64,000 nt of DNA from Neptunicoccus cionae (GTDB lineage Bacteria; Pseudomonadota; Alphaproteobacteria; Rhodobacterales; Rhodobacteraceae): contig NZ_BMKA01000002.1 of the NCBI RefSeq assembly GCF_014643735.1, positions 682,001 through 746,000 of the forward strand, read 5' to 3'. A model generated the notes under the pieces. That model was given only the letters and a program-made list of their open reading frames with translations. It was not told where the DNA came from and made no database searches. Positions 8,386 to 16,245 of this stretch are shown here, piece by piece; positions within the stretch are counted from its first letter, which is position 1; each line of letters starts with the position of its first letter. Position numbers and translations under genes: made by a program.

Positions 8386-9396
8386 TTAGTCCCCATCCAG
8401 CGCGTTAAACCCTTCGGCCACCCCGAGATGAGGCCCCAAACCGCCGAGCGTATATTCCAGCAACCGGTCCACGGCCTGTTGCACAACTTCTACCTTCACG
8501 CGGCTTTGTGGGTCCGAAACGCCCGCAAATACGGGGCTTTCCAGTTTGGCAACGGCGGTGGTGAAGTAATGTTCCAATTCGTCATAGCGGCTTTGGAGAG
8601 CATCTTCGCCCTGCCCCAGTTGGCGGGCCAGATCCAGCGAAGCATCCGTAGCCAACACCACATTGCGCAAGGATCGTCCGGAACGCCGCGCCTCTGCGCG
8701 TTTCGGGCGCGGTTTGTCAAAGGTGCCAAGGGGCCGGCCAATGCGGGTGTCTTTGGTAAACTGGAAGCCGGTCAAAGCAGCCTTGAACAGCTCTTGCACC
8801 GCCTCTTTGTCTGTCTGGTAGCGCTCGTTTTGCCCCGCAGACAGCATCAGCGCGGCATAATCCGGCTGCCAGTCGTCCAAAATGGCCTGACTGAGCATGG
8901 CTGTGTCCTTTGTCATCGCCTGAAACAGTGCGCATTGGTAATCCGGATGGCCCAACGCCCGCGTCGGTTCATCAAACAGCACATATTCCATCGCATAAAA
9001 CCCGCGCACCGCAATTGATGCTTGCGCATAGTTTTCCGGCAACTGGATCACCGGATCTTCGCTGGAGATCATCTGGTGCAGCGCTTTGGTGGTCTTGCTA
9101 CGCGGGTCCGGCCAGAACGCCAGCGCAAAGGCGCGGTCGTCGACTTCGGTGGGACCAAACCGCAGGTGGCTGACACTCACCCACGCATCAAAGGCAGCAT
9201 GATAATCAGATACCACTTGCCCGTTATCAAGATCACAGGTCTGTGCTGCCGTTTCCGCCAGTTGCGCGGTGGTTTGCGCCAGCGTTCGGAAGCGTGGAAT
9301 CACATGGTTGCTAATCACGCGATCCACCAATGCGCTATCGGCGCTGGCCGAAACGGGCAAAATCAAAGCGATGATAAGGGTGCAAATTTTCTTCAT
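8386..9396 (-). CDS. imelysin-family periplasmic protein (shorter paralogue)
   Basis: 336 residues with a Sec signal peptide (MKKICTLIIALILPVSASA). It contains the imelysin-type helix with GFYAMEYVLFDE where the family motif GxHxxE is usual, so the motif His is replaced (Y-A-M-E) while the Glu is kept. Imelysins (peptidase M75 fold, including EfeO-type and IrpA-type proteins) are iron-regulated periplasmic or envelope proteins probably involved in metal handling. It is separated from the di-haem oxidoreductase by only 3 bases, so they are cotranscribed. The degenerate motif suggests a function diverged from the 425-residue paralogue upstream in the operon. Confidence 0.85.
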   Translation of the reverse strand: MKKICTLIIALILPVSASADSALVDRVISNHVIPRFRTLAQTTAQLAETAAQTCDLDNGQVVSDYHAAFDAWVSVSHLRFGPTEVDDRAFALAFWPDPRSKTTKALHQMISSEDPVIQLPENYAQASIAVRGFYAMEYVLFDEPTRALGHPDYQCALFQAMTKDTAMLSQAILDDWQPDYAALMLSAGQNERYQTDKEAVQELFKAALTGFQFTKDTRIGRPLGTFDKPRPKRAEARRSGRSLRNVVLATDASLDLARQLGQGEDALQSRYDELEHYFTTAVAKLESPVFAGVSDPQSRVKVEVVQQAVDRLLEYTLGGLGPHLGVAEGFNALDGD

Positions 9397-9399
9397 GGA

Positions 9400-10935
9400 T
9401 TACAGACTTTCAAGGAAGCGGATCAGAGCAACCCGATCGGCAGGGGTCATTTTGATAACAGTGTCGCGGGATGCTTGGGCCTCGCCGCCGTGCCACAACA
9501 CGGCCTCCAACAAGGAGCGCGCCCGACCGTCGTGCAGGAACTGGGTGTGACCGCTGACATCCTTGGTCAGACCGATCCCCCAAAGCGGCGGCGTGCGCCA
9601 TTCAGTACCGCTGGCACGGGCTTCGGGTGCATGATCGGCCAGTCCCTCGCCCATGTCGTGCAGCAACATATCGGTATAGGGCCAGATCAGCTGAAAGCTT
9701 TGTTCCGGCTGGTCTTTCAAACGGTTGGTCACGAAATTCGGCGTATGACAGCCAGTGCATCCGGTTTCGTAAAACACCTGCTTGCCGCGCAAGACCTGTG
9801 GGTCGTCTACATCACGGCGCTTTGGCACGCCCAGATTGCGGCTGTAAAAAGTCACGAGATCGAGCGTCTCGTCGTCCACTTCAAACACCCGCGCGTCCTG
9901 ATCACCGTGAAGCGCTGAAACACAGACATCCTGCGCCGTGGTGCAATCCCCAAAGGCGGCGTCGTGCAGGGACGACGAAATCCCGATGTCCCCCAAAAAT
10001 GCTGCTGCGGTTTGTTCGCGAACGCTCGGCTGGCCCGCTTTCAGGCCGAAGCGACCCAGCATTGGACGTTGAAATTGCGCCGACCAGACAATATTGGCGC
10101 GTCCCGAAATCCCGTCCCCATCCGTATCCTCTGCGTCTTCTTTGGCTAAAATATCAGCCGCCGGAATCGCCTCTAGCAGACCAAGACCGATCATCTGCGG
10201 TGCGACACGCGGGCTGATGACCGCCCCGTCTGCCAGCGGACCATAGCCAAGATCAGCCAGCGCGAAGGCGGGTTTGCGCAGGGATGCTGTCTCGTTCCCC
10301 GAAAGGGCAATCTCGGTTTCACTGTAGCGCACATCAATTCGCGCTTCTGCGTTATGTCCTGCAAGACCTTCATCCTGAATCTGCCCGCCATAAACCGGAT
10401 CGGGACGGGTGCTGAGGTAACTTTTCAGATCGGATGTCACACGTTCCGGTGTTGGGACGGAAATCCGCATCAGAAAAGACACCGCATTTTCGCCGCCCGG
10501 TTCGGGGGGATGACCGCGCCCGTCCTTCAGGTGACAGCGCTGGCAAGAGCGTGCGTTGAACAGCGGACCAAGCCCGTCAGATGCCAGTGTGGAACTTGGC
10601 GAGGACACCCAGAGCTTGCGAAAAAATCCGTTGCCGACCTTGAAATCCAGCTCACGGGCGAACGGCATATTACCGGACATATCTGAAAACGCATCGCGAC
10701 TGTCGCGCACCCGAACACTGGCGGCTCCAGCGCTGTTTTCTTCAAACTTCTGGGGCTGGCTAAAGTCGGTGGGCGGGGCTGTGACCGCCGCGATCCGCGC
10801 CTTTTCCGCATCGGTTCTGGGAACCACATCAAGGTGGCTGTCATCCGGTTGCAATGTTTGGGCGAACCCGGCCACAGGCAGGAACGCAATCATCGCAGAA
10901 CAGGACAGGCTGCGGAAGGTTTTGTTTATGTCCAT
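9400..10935 (-). CDS. di-haem oxidoreductase (DUF1111 'thiol oxidoreductase' type)
   Basis: 511 residues from the ATG at 10935, chosen because MDINKTFRS opens a signal peptide ending GFAQ. The frame extends upstream to 11151, but those 72 residues do not look like a signal or domain. Two c-type haem motifs are visible, CQRCH in the first third and CTGCH near the C-terminus, as in the DHOR/DUF1111 family. It is a periplasmic cytochrome of peroxidase-like fold. It lies between two imelysin genes in a co-directional run, a recurrent arrangement in this family. Electron transfer or iron oxidation during uptake is a reasonable guess. Confidence 0.88.
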   Translation of the reverse strand: MDINKTFRSLSCSAMIAFLPVAGFAQTLQPDDSHLDVVPRTDAEKARIAAVTAPPTDFSQPQKFEENSAGAASVRVRDSRDAFSDMSGNMPFARELDFKVGNGFFRKLWVSSPSSTLASDGLGPLFNARSCQRCHLKDGRGHPPEPGGENAVSFLMRISVPTPERVTSDLKSYLSTRPDPVYGGQIQDEGLAGHNAEARIDVRYSETEIALSGNETASLRKPAFALADLGYGPLADGAVISPRVAPQMIGLGLLEAIPAADILAKEDAEDTDGDGISGRANIVWSAQFQRPMLGRFGLKAGQPSVREQTAAAFLGDIGISSSLHDAAFGDCTTAQDVCVSALHGDQDARVFEVDDETLDLVTFYSRNLGVPKRRDVDDPQVLRGKQVFYETGCTGCHTPNFVTNRLKDQPEQSFQLIWPYTDMLLHDMGEGLADHAPEARASGTEWRTPPLWGIGLTKDVSGHTQFLHDGRARSLLEAVLWHGGEAQASRDTVIKMTPADRVALIRFLESL

Positions 10936-11174
10936 ATACTTACTCTCTGGCGAAAGGCTGGAGAACCGGAGCATTGGCCACGGCGCATAACCGTCATAGC
11001 CAGAAATCCGATGCCGCCTTGCAACCTCTGGGCACAGCCCGACGGCGGGGTGATACCAGTTTGAAAACTTTAGTCCAGCCCGCTTCGGACCGGATTCGGG
11101 CAAGGCTCTGCCGATCGGAAAGCGCTGCAGCAGAAAACCGGTGGCAGACATTCAGCCTGCCACCCGAAAGGCGC
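10936..11174. other. gap inside the iron operon
   Basis: A 239-bp gap between the IrpA-like stop and the start of the di-haem oxidoreductase gene. It is mostly covered by the less likely upstream extension of the latter's frame. No terminator or second promoter is evident. Confidence 0.4.
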
Positions 11175-12452
11175 TTATTCGAAGACGGCGCCCGGATTAT
11201 CGAGACTGTCAGACCCTTCAAACGCGATGCCGTTCAGGCCCAGTTCAGTCACGATGCGTTCAATGGTGCGGGTCTGGTCGATCAAGCCGTCAACGCCGCC
11301 CATGACCAGTGCTTCACCCGCCTGATTGCCCTGCTCCAGCATCTGATCGTATGCAAAGCCAGCCTCGGCTGCGGATTTGATCCGGCCCAGCGCCATCATG
11401 GTTGTGGACAGTTTACCCTGCATCTGCCCGTCGAGCGCTGCATCTTTCGCCGCAACCAGATCCGCCAGTGAAGGGCCGCTGACAAGGGTGCCGTCGATAC
11501 GGACATAATCGCCAAGGTACACATTCTGCACGCCCAGACCGTCATAATAGTGGCTGTTGTGGGTGTTGTCCGAGAAACAGTCATGTTCTTCTTCGGGATC
11601 GTTCAACATCAGACCAAGCCGCATCCGCTCGCCCGCTTGTTCGCCGTAGGACAGCGACCCCATGCCGGTCAGCATCGCGGAAAGCCCTGCGATTTCATCA
11701 CCGCTGATCGCCTGACGGGCTTCGCCTTCGGCCCCCCATTGTGCTGTCATCCAGTCAAGATCACTGATCAGCAGATCGGTAGCGGCTTGCAAATAATCGC
11801 CGCGCCGGTCGCAGTTGCCATTTGTGCAGTCTTCGCCCTTGGCATAATCGGTCCACGGACGGTTACCGTTTCCGGCCTTGTGCCCGTTCAGATCCTGCCC
11901 CCAGAGCAGGAATTCAATGGCGTGATACCCCGTTGCCACGTTTGCCTCAACGCCATCCGCTTCCTGCAGGGTATCTTCCAGCAGGGCGGGCGTGATGGTT
12001 GTGGCATCTACTTCCGTGCCACCCAGTTTGAACGTCGGATTGGCCACAACATTCAGCGCGGCCGCCGCGTTTTCATCCGTAGCACCGCCGTAAGAGGCAT
12101 CCACATAGTCGATCAGTCCTTCGTCCAGCGGCCATGCATTCACCTTGCCTTCCCAATCGTCCACAATCGGATTGCCGAACCGGAAGACTTCGCTTTGTTG
12201 GTAAGGGACACGCGCGGCCAGCCATGCGGTTTTGGCAGCTTGCAAGGCTTCGGCGGACGGGTCCGTCACCAGATGTGCTACAGCCGCTTGCAGGGTCTTG
12301 GCAGCTTGCAGGCTGTCGCCGTAGGTTGCTTCTGCGATATCCGCATAATTCGCGATTACGGCTGCCTTCTCCGGCGCTGTTTCTGCAAGCGCAGGTGCGG
12401 TAAGGGCCGTGGTTGCGGCCAACAAGCCCGCCAGTTGCGTAAGGGTCTTCAT
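11175..12452 (-). CDS. imelysin-family iron-regulated protein (IrpA-like)
   Basis: 425 residues with a signal peptide (MKTLTQLAGLLAATTALTAPALA). It has the full imelysin signature GYHAIEFLLWGQD (GxHxxE) near residue 170, DRRGDYLQAATDLL, and the two-fold helical repeat expected for the family. Related IrpA proteins are induced by iron limitation and bind metal in the periplasm or envelope. It is preceded by the hemP and Cys-rich genes and followed by the di-haem oxidoreductase after 239 bases. It is the canonical family member here; the second imelysin gene is shorter and lacks the motif His. Confidence 0.88.
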   Translation of the reverse strand: MKTLTQLAGLLAATTALTAPALAETAPEKAAVIANYADIAEATYGDSLQAAKTLQAAVAHLVTDPSAEALQAAKTAWLAARVPYQQSEVFRFGNPIVDDWEGKVNAWPLDEGLIDYVDASYGGATDENAAAALNVVANPTFKLGGTEVDATTITPALLEDTLQEADGVEANVATGYHAIEFLLWGQDLNGHKAGNGNRPWTDYAKGEDCTNGNCDRRGDYLQAATDLLISDLDWMTAQWGAEGEARQAISGDEIAGLSAMLTGMGSLSYGEQAGERMRLGLMLNDPEEEHDCFSDNTHNSHYYDGLGVQNVYLGDYVRIDGTLVSGPSLADLVAAKDAALDGQMQGKLSTTMMALGRIKSAAEAGFAYDQMLEQGNQAGEALVMGGVDGLIDQTRTIERIVTELGLNGIAFEGSDSLDNPGAVFE

Positions 12453-12468
12453 GGTAGGGTCTTTCTGC

Positions 12469-12951
12469 TTAGTGAAGAGTATTTGTTCGAGGTTCGGGCG
12501 GAACGCAGGCTGCGTTGCCCATCAATCTAAGGCCAAGCCCGAAGTCTCTGGCGGTTGTGACAAGGTTCAAAGCGATGTCAGGGCGCACAATGTTTGATGC
12601 GAAAAGAAACGCATCCTCCCGCGCGCCTTCGGTTGCAGCTGCGATGAAGTTGGCAAAGCAGCTTTCATCGCCACCAAGACAGGTGCAATCCACATGATGC
12701 CGCATTAAAGGGCGGCGCCCGTGGAGCGAGCAGGCCTGACAAATCTGCGCCAGCGCCGCCGCGACACGGCTGCCGTTGTCCGGACCGAGCATGGCTTCAA
12801 AATCGCTGACAGCGCGGGCTTGTGTCTGCGCACTGCTACACCAGAGGCGCAGGTAAACCACCGCAGCAGCCTCTAGCGGGCCCAGTTCTGACAGGAACCC
12901 TACCGGCGCACCTCCGCGCTGGGGTTTGGGGTCTGTATCTTGCGGGGTCAT
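12469..12951 (-). CDS. small cytosolic Cys-rich protein of the hemP/imelysin operon
   Basis: 160 residues with no signal peptide or membrane segment. The middle holds a cluster CQAC, then HH, CTC and C (about residues 67-95), which could bind a metal or Fe-S cluster. I do not recognise a named family. Its ATG overlaps the hemP stop by 4 bases (ATGA), and the imelysin gene follows after 16 bases, so it is part of the same transcript and probably of the same iron response. The fixed position between hemP and the imelysin argues for a role in iron or haem sensing or handling; this is inference. Confidence 0.75.
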   Translation of the reverse strand: MTPQDTDPKPQRGGAPVGFLSELGPLEAAAVVYLRLWCSSAQTQARAVSDFEAMLGPDNGSRVAAALAQICQACSLHGRRPLMRHHVDCTCLGGDESCFANFIAAATEGAREDAFLFASNIVRPDIALNLVTTARDFGLGLRLMGNAACVPPEPRTNTLH

Positions 12952-13145
12952 TTGGTCAGGATCAACTTATTCGCGCGGGTGATGCGCAGGGTGTAAACCT
13001 GATCAAGGTGACGGATATAAGCGGTTGGGCCTTCCCCTGTCAGCTCGGCGGCAGAATGTACCGGCGTCTGGTTGGCGGAAGTTGAAAACCCGTTGGCCGC
13101 GATCTGCGCCCCGGCTGCCTGAATATCCTTATGCACTATGCCCAT
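12948..13145 (-). CDS. hemP: hemin uptake protein HemP
   Basis: 65 residues. The C-terminus YTLRITRANKLILTK is the HemP family signature (usual form YxLRITRxGKLILTK), and the length is typical. HemP is a small, often iron-regulated protein encoded at haem-uptake loci; its mechanism varies between groups and includes activation of haem receptor genes. The ATG at 13145 has GGGGGGA 7 bases upstream. It leads the leftward iron operon and overlaps the next gene by 4 bases. No haem receptor or ABC haem importer is present in this window, so it is linked here to the imelysin system instead. Confidence 0.85.
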   Translation of the reverse strand: MGIVHKDIQAAGAQIAANGFSTSANQTPVHSAAELTGEGPTAYIRHLDQVYTLRITRANKLILTK

Positions 13146-13173
13146 GTCACGATCCCCCCGATTTCGGCGTGAC
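13146..13173 (-). promoter_or_regulatory. inverted repeat covering the hemP leader
   Basis: GTCACG (13146-13151) and CGTGAC (13168-13173) form a 6-bp dyad with a 16-base centre immediately upstream of the hemP ATG. The hemP ribosome-binding purine run lies inside the loop. It could be an operator or a leader hairpin; neither is proven. Confidence 0.3.
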
Positions 13174-13336
13174 GCTTTGCAATCGGATTTTCTGCGTGCG
13201 TGGTCTTTATAGTGCGTGCGCTAAAGCGCCGCGCATTCAGGGTGGTCGGGTCAGCCATCATCAGCCCCTTTTCCTTGTCGGTTTTGCATGCTGGCTGCCC
13301 GATGGATTTACTGTCGAGTGGCTATGCTTTATTACC

Positions 13337-13351
13337 TGACAAAATAAGTCG
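13337..13351. promoter_or_regulatory. candidate iron-responsive operator upstream of hemP
   Basis: TGACAAAATAAGTCG at 13337-13351 is an almost perfect TGAC-N7-GTCA dyad (last base G for A), similar to the palindromic iron boxes described for Rhodobacterales. It is about 190 bases upstream of hemP and 190 upstream of phnC, so it could serve a distal hemP promoter. Match by eye only. Confidence 0.3.
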
Positions 13352-13458
13352 GAGAAGTCAACACAGGCACGCTACTCTTTTTTGCTACCAAAACAGACAG
13401 AGTCTTTAGGCTCGGTGCCCTGCCTACTTCTGTGTTGCGACTTCTGAAAAAAACTACA

Positions 13459-13487
13459 TGTTCACAAAAGCTTCAAGAAACTGACAA
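13459..13487 (+). promoter_or_regulatory. candidate Pho box upstream of phnC
   Basis: Three 7-mers TGTTCAC, GCTTCAA and CTGACAA start at 13459, 13470 and 13481, an exact 11-bp period with A-rich 4-base spacers (AAAA, GAAA). This matches the tandem architecture of PhoB sites (CTGTCAT repeats), though individual units are weak. It ends 54 bases before the phnC start, a plausible activator position for phosphate-starvation control. Confidence 0.4.
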
Positions 13488-13541
13488 CCGCTCGTTTCAA
13501 AGCCCGTCTATTCCCCGCCGTGACAGAACATCGGGTGACAT

Positions 13542-14357
13542 ATGCTATTTCAGCTTTCAGGGCTTACCAAAAAATTCGCGACATCTACGGCGGTCGATCA
13601 GGTCGATTTGTCAGTGGAGCGCAGCCAGTTCATTGGCATCATCGGTGCATCGGGCGCGGGTAAATCCACACTGTTGCGGATGCTGAACCGGCTGAACGAT
13701 CCGACCAGCGGCACGATCCGGTTTCGCGGGCAAGAGATCTCTTCCCTGACAGGGGCCGAGAAGCGGGCGTGGCAATCCCGATGCGCCATGATTTTTCAGC
13801 AGTTCAATTTGGTGCCTCGTATGGATGTGGTCTCCAACGTGCTGCACGGCACGCTGAACCGGCGCAACACGCTGGCAACGATGTTCAACATCTACCCCGA
13901 AAAGGACATCCACCATGCGATTGATATTCTCGAACGTCTGGGTATTTCTGAGCACGCCGCGAAACGGGCGCAAGCGCTCTCGGGTGGGCAGCAACAGCGC
14001 GTGGCCATTGCTCGGGCCTTGATGCAGGACCCGCAGATCGTGCTAGCGGATGAGCCGATTGCATCGCTTGATCCGATGAACGCGCAGATCGTTATGGACA
14101 GCCTGCGGTCCATTCATGATCAGGACGGCAAGCTGGTCATCTGCAATCTGCACACCCTTGATACCGCGCGGCGCTATTGTGACCGGATCATCGGAATGCG
14201 GGCGGGCCGTGTGGTGTTTGACGGCACCGGCGACGAACTGACCCTCAGCGCGGCGCGCGACATCTACGGCGCGGACAGCAGCTTTAGCGAAGCGGCCACA
14301 TCCACCAGCGTAGACGTTTTGGCGGACCACAAGATGCCCGAACTGGCCATTGCCTGA
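13542..14357 (+). CDS. phnC: phosphonate ABC transporter ATP-binding protein PhnC
   Basis: 271 residues. Walker [11 protein letters not shown] (about residues 35-44), signature [15 protein letters not shown], Walker [14 protein letters not shown] and the switch His in CNLHTLDTA are all present. It energises phosphonate import through the PhnE permeases with PhnD as binding protein. It is first in the phnC-D-E1-E2 transcription unit, downstream of a candidate Pho box. The length and residues are normal for PhnC. Confidence 0.95.
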   Translation: MLFQLSGLTKKFATSTAVDQVDLSVERSQFIGIIGASGAGKSTLLRMLNRLNDPTSGTIRFRGQEISSLTGAEKRAWQSRCAMIFQQFNLVPRMDVVSNVLHGTLNRRNTLATMFNIYPEKDIHHAIDILERLGISEHAAKRAQALSGGQQQRVAIARALMQDPQIVLADEPIASLDPMNAQIVMDSLRSIHDQDGKLVICNLHTLDTARRYCDRIIGMRAGRVVFDGTGDELTLSAARDIYGADSSFSEAATSTSVDVLADHKMPELAIA

Positions 14358-14371
14358 CAATTAATCCTATT

Positions 14372-14389
14372 CCCGCCAATACCGGCGGG
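14372..14389 (+). promoter_or_regulatory. intercistronic hairpin between phnC and phnD
   Basis: CCCGCC (14372-14377) pairs with GGCGGG (14384-14389) over a 6-base loop, with no T tract. It may stabilise one of the flanking transcripts rather than terminate. Confidence 0.4.
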
Positions 14390-14411
14390 GTTATCGACTG
14401 GAGAAAGACCA

Positions 14412-15314
14412 ATGAAAAAACTGATCGCAGCGATCCTTGCAACATCCGCGCTGTGCGGTGCTGCACAAGCCCAAGAGATCACCGAATTCCGCATCGGCAT
14501 TCTGGGCGGAGAGAACGCACAGGACCGGATGAACAGCTATCAGTGTCTGGCTGACAAAACCACCGAACTGCTGGGCGTTGAAACCAAGCTGTTCGCCCCT
14601 GCCGACTACAACGGCGTCATTCAGGGTCTGCTGGGAGGCACCATCGACATGGCATGGCTTGGCGCATCCGGTTATGCAAAAACCTACCTGTCCGATCCCG
14701 AAGCGGTTGAACCGGTTCTGGTGAAATACAACGAAGACGGCGGTTACGGTTACTATTCGATCGGTTTTGCGCGCAAGGACAGCGGCATCACGTCGCTGGA
14801 AGACATGAAAGACAAAGTTTTCGGCTTTGGTGATCCGAACTCCACTTCAGGCTTCCTGATCCCGTCCATTGAAATTCCTGCGGCAACCGGTGCATCTATG
14901 GACTCCGGCGACTACTTCGGTGAAGTGAAATTCACCGGTGGCCACGAGCAAACCATCGTTGCCGTTGCCAACGGTGACATCGACGCGGGCGTGACATGGG
15001 CCGATGGTCTGGGCGAATGGGAAGACGGCTACAACTCCGGCGCGCTGCGCAAGGCGGTTGATGCAGGTCTGGTGGACATGAACGAGATGGTAAAAATCTG
15101 GCAGTCCAAAACCATTCCCGAAGGCCCCATTGTCTTGCGCAAATCCCTGCCTGCAGACGTAAAGATCAAGATGACAGGTCTGGTAGGATCATTGCACGCT
15201 ATGGATCCTGATTGCGCCTATGGTGTAGCCAACGGCGAGGCCAAAGCCTTCGCGCCGATCACCCATGATGCTTATGAAGTCATCATCAAAGCCCGCGAAC
15301 TGAAATCCAACTAA
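14412..15314 (+). CDS. phnD: phosphonate ABC transporter periplasmic binding protein PhnD
   Basis: 300 residues with a Sec signal peptide (MKKLIAAILATSALCGAAQAQ). The mature start EITEFRIGILGGENAQDR and the segments GAIDMAWLG-like (GTIDMAWLGASGYAK) and FGDPNSTSGFLIPS are characteristic of PhnD-type phosphonate/phosphate-oxyanion receptors. The start has GGAGAAAGACC upstream. It captures phosphonates in the periplasm for the PhnC/PhnE importer. A strong terminator-like hairpin follows, probably to give more binding protein than permease. Confidence 0.95.
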   Translation: MKKLIAAILATSALCGAAQAQEITEFRIGILGGENAQDRMNSYQCLADKTTELLGVETKLFAPADYNGVIQGLLGGTIDMAWLGASGYAKTYLSDPEAVEPVLVKYNEDGGYGYYSIGFARKDSGITSLEDMKDKVFGFGDPNSTSGFLIPSIEIPAATGASMDSGDYFGEVKFTGGHEQTIVAVANGDIDAGVTWADGLGEWEDGYNSGALRKAVDAGLVDMNEMVKIWQSKTIPEGPIVLRKSLPADVKIKMTGLVGSLHAMDPDCAYGVANGEAKAFAPITHDAYEVIIKARELKSN

Positions 15315-15334
15315 AAACATTTCAAACTGCATCT

Positions 15335-15375
15335 GGCCGAGCTGAACGCCCCCCGTTCTGCTCGGTCAATTTTTT
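15335..15375 (+). terminator. intrinsic terminator or attenuator between phnD and phnE1
   Basis: CCGAGC (15337-15342) pairs with GCTCGG (15360-15365); inside, after one T-T mismatch, GAACG (15344-15348) pairs with CGTTC (15354-15358). The outer GG pairs with TC by one wobble. TCAATTTTTT follows directly. This is a canonical intrinsic terminator, yet it lies inside the transport operon, so partial read-through into the permease genes is expected. Confidence 0.8.
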
Positions 15376-15396
15376 CAGACTCCTCAGGAAAATAGA

Positions 15397-16245
15397 ATGC
15401 CACAGAGCGCACTGGATACCCGCGCCAGCTATCTGGCCCAAACCCACCGAAAAAGACTTTATAGCGGCGTGATGCTGGTCCTTCTGGTGGCCATGCTTTG
15501 CGGCGGGTTCATGACCGCAGACGACAGGAATGCCGGTGGATTCTGGAACGGGCTGCCCCATGTGCTGGACTTCCCCGCCGAAGTTCTGGGCGAAGCCGCG
15601 CAGAAGATTACCCTGCTGCCCGCCCATCTGGTCACCTTCTTCCCGAGCCTACTGGAAACCATCAACATCGCTGCTGCCGCTACTCTGGCTGGCGCGATCA
15701 TGGCTATTTTTCTGGCGCTACTGTCAACCCGTGGTCTGGCCCGCTGGCCCCGCCTGATCCCGCTGTTTCGCCGCCTGTCCGACATCATGCGCGCGATCCC
15801 TGAAATCGTTATCGCCCTCGTGTTGATTTTCATCCTCGGCGGTGGCCCCGTGCCTGCCATGATTGCGATCGCGTTTCACACGGTCGGGGCGCTTGGCAAA
15901 CTTTTCTCCGAAGTCACCGAAAACGCCGACCTAAAGCCGGTAGAGGGTCTTGCCTCGGTCGGAGCGGGCTGGATGCAGCGCATGTGGCTGGGGATTATCC
16001 CGCAGGTTTCTCCTAATTTCATCAGCTATGCTCTGCTGCGTTTTGAAATCAACATACGCGCTTCGGCCATCCTTGGCTTCGTTGGTGCTGGTGGCATCGG
16101 CTATGACCTGCGCAACGCGATCAGTTGGGGGCAGGGCAAATACGACGAGGCCGCAGCAATCTTCATCCTGTTGTTCCTTGCCATCGTCGCCGTGGACCAG
16201 CTGTCCGGCCTTCTGCGCAACAAACTGGTGGGAGACACCAAATGA
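15397..16245 (+). CDS. phnE: phosphonate ABC transporter permease PhnE1
   Basis: 282 residues, five or six membrane helices of the ABC permease type. The PhnE-type coupling region with EGLASVGAGWMQRMWLGIIPQV corresponds to the EAA loop. It forms the membrane channel with the second PhnE. It overlaps phnE2 by 4 bases (ATGA), ensuring paired synthesis. It sits downstream of the phnD terminator. Confidence 0.93.
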   Translation: MPQSALDTRASYLAQTHRKRLYSGVMLVLLVAMLCGGFMTADDRNAGGFWNGLPHVLDFPAEVLGEAAQKITLLPAHLVTFFPSLLETINIAAAATLAGAIMAIFLALLSTRGLARWPRLIPLFRRLSDIMRAIPEIVIALVLIFILGGGPVPAMIAIAFHTVGALGKLFSEVTENADLKPVEGLASVGAGWMQRMWLGIIPQVSPNFISYALLRFEINIRASAILGFVGAGGIGYDLRNAISWGQGKYDEAAAIFILLFLAIVAVDQLSGLLRNKLVGDTK

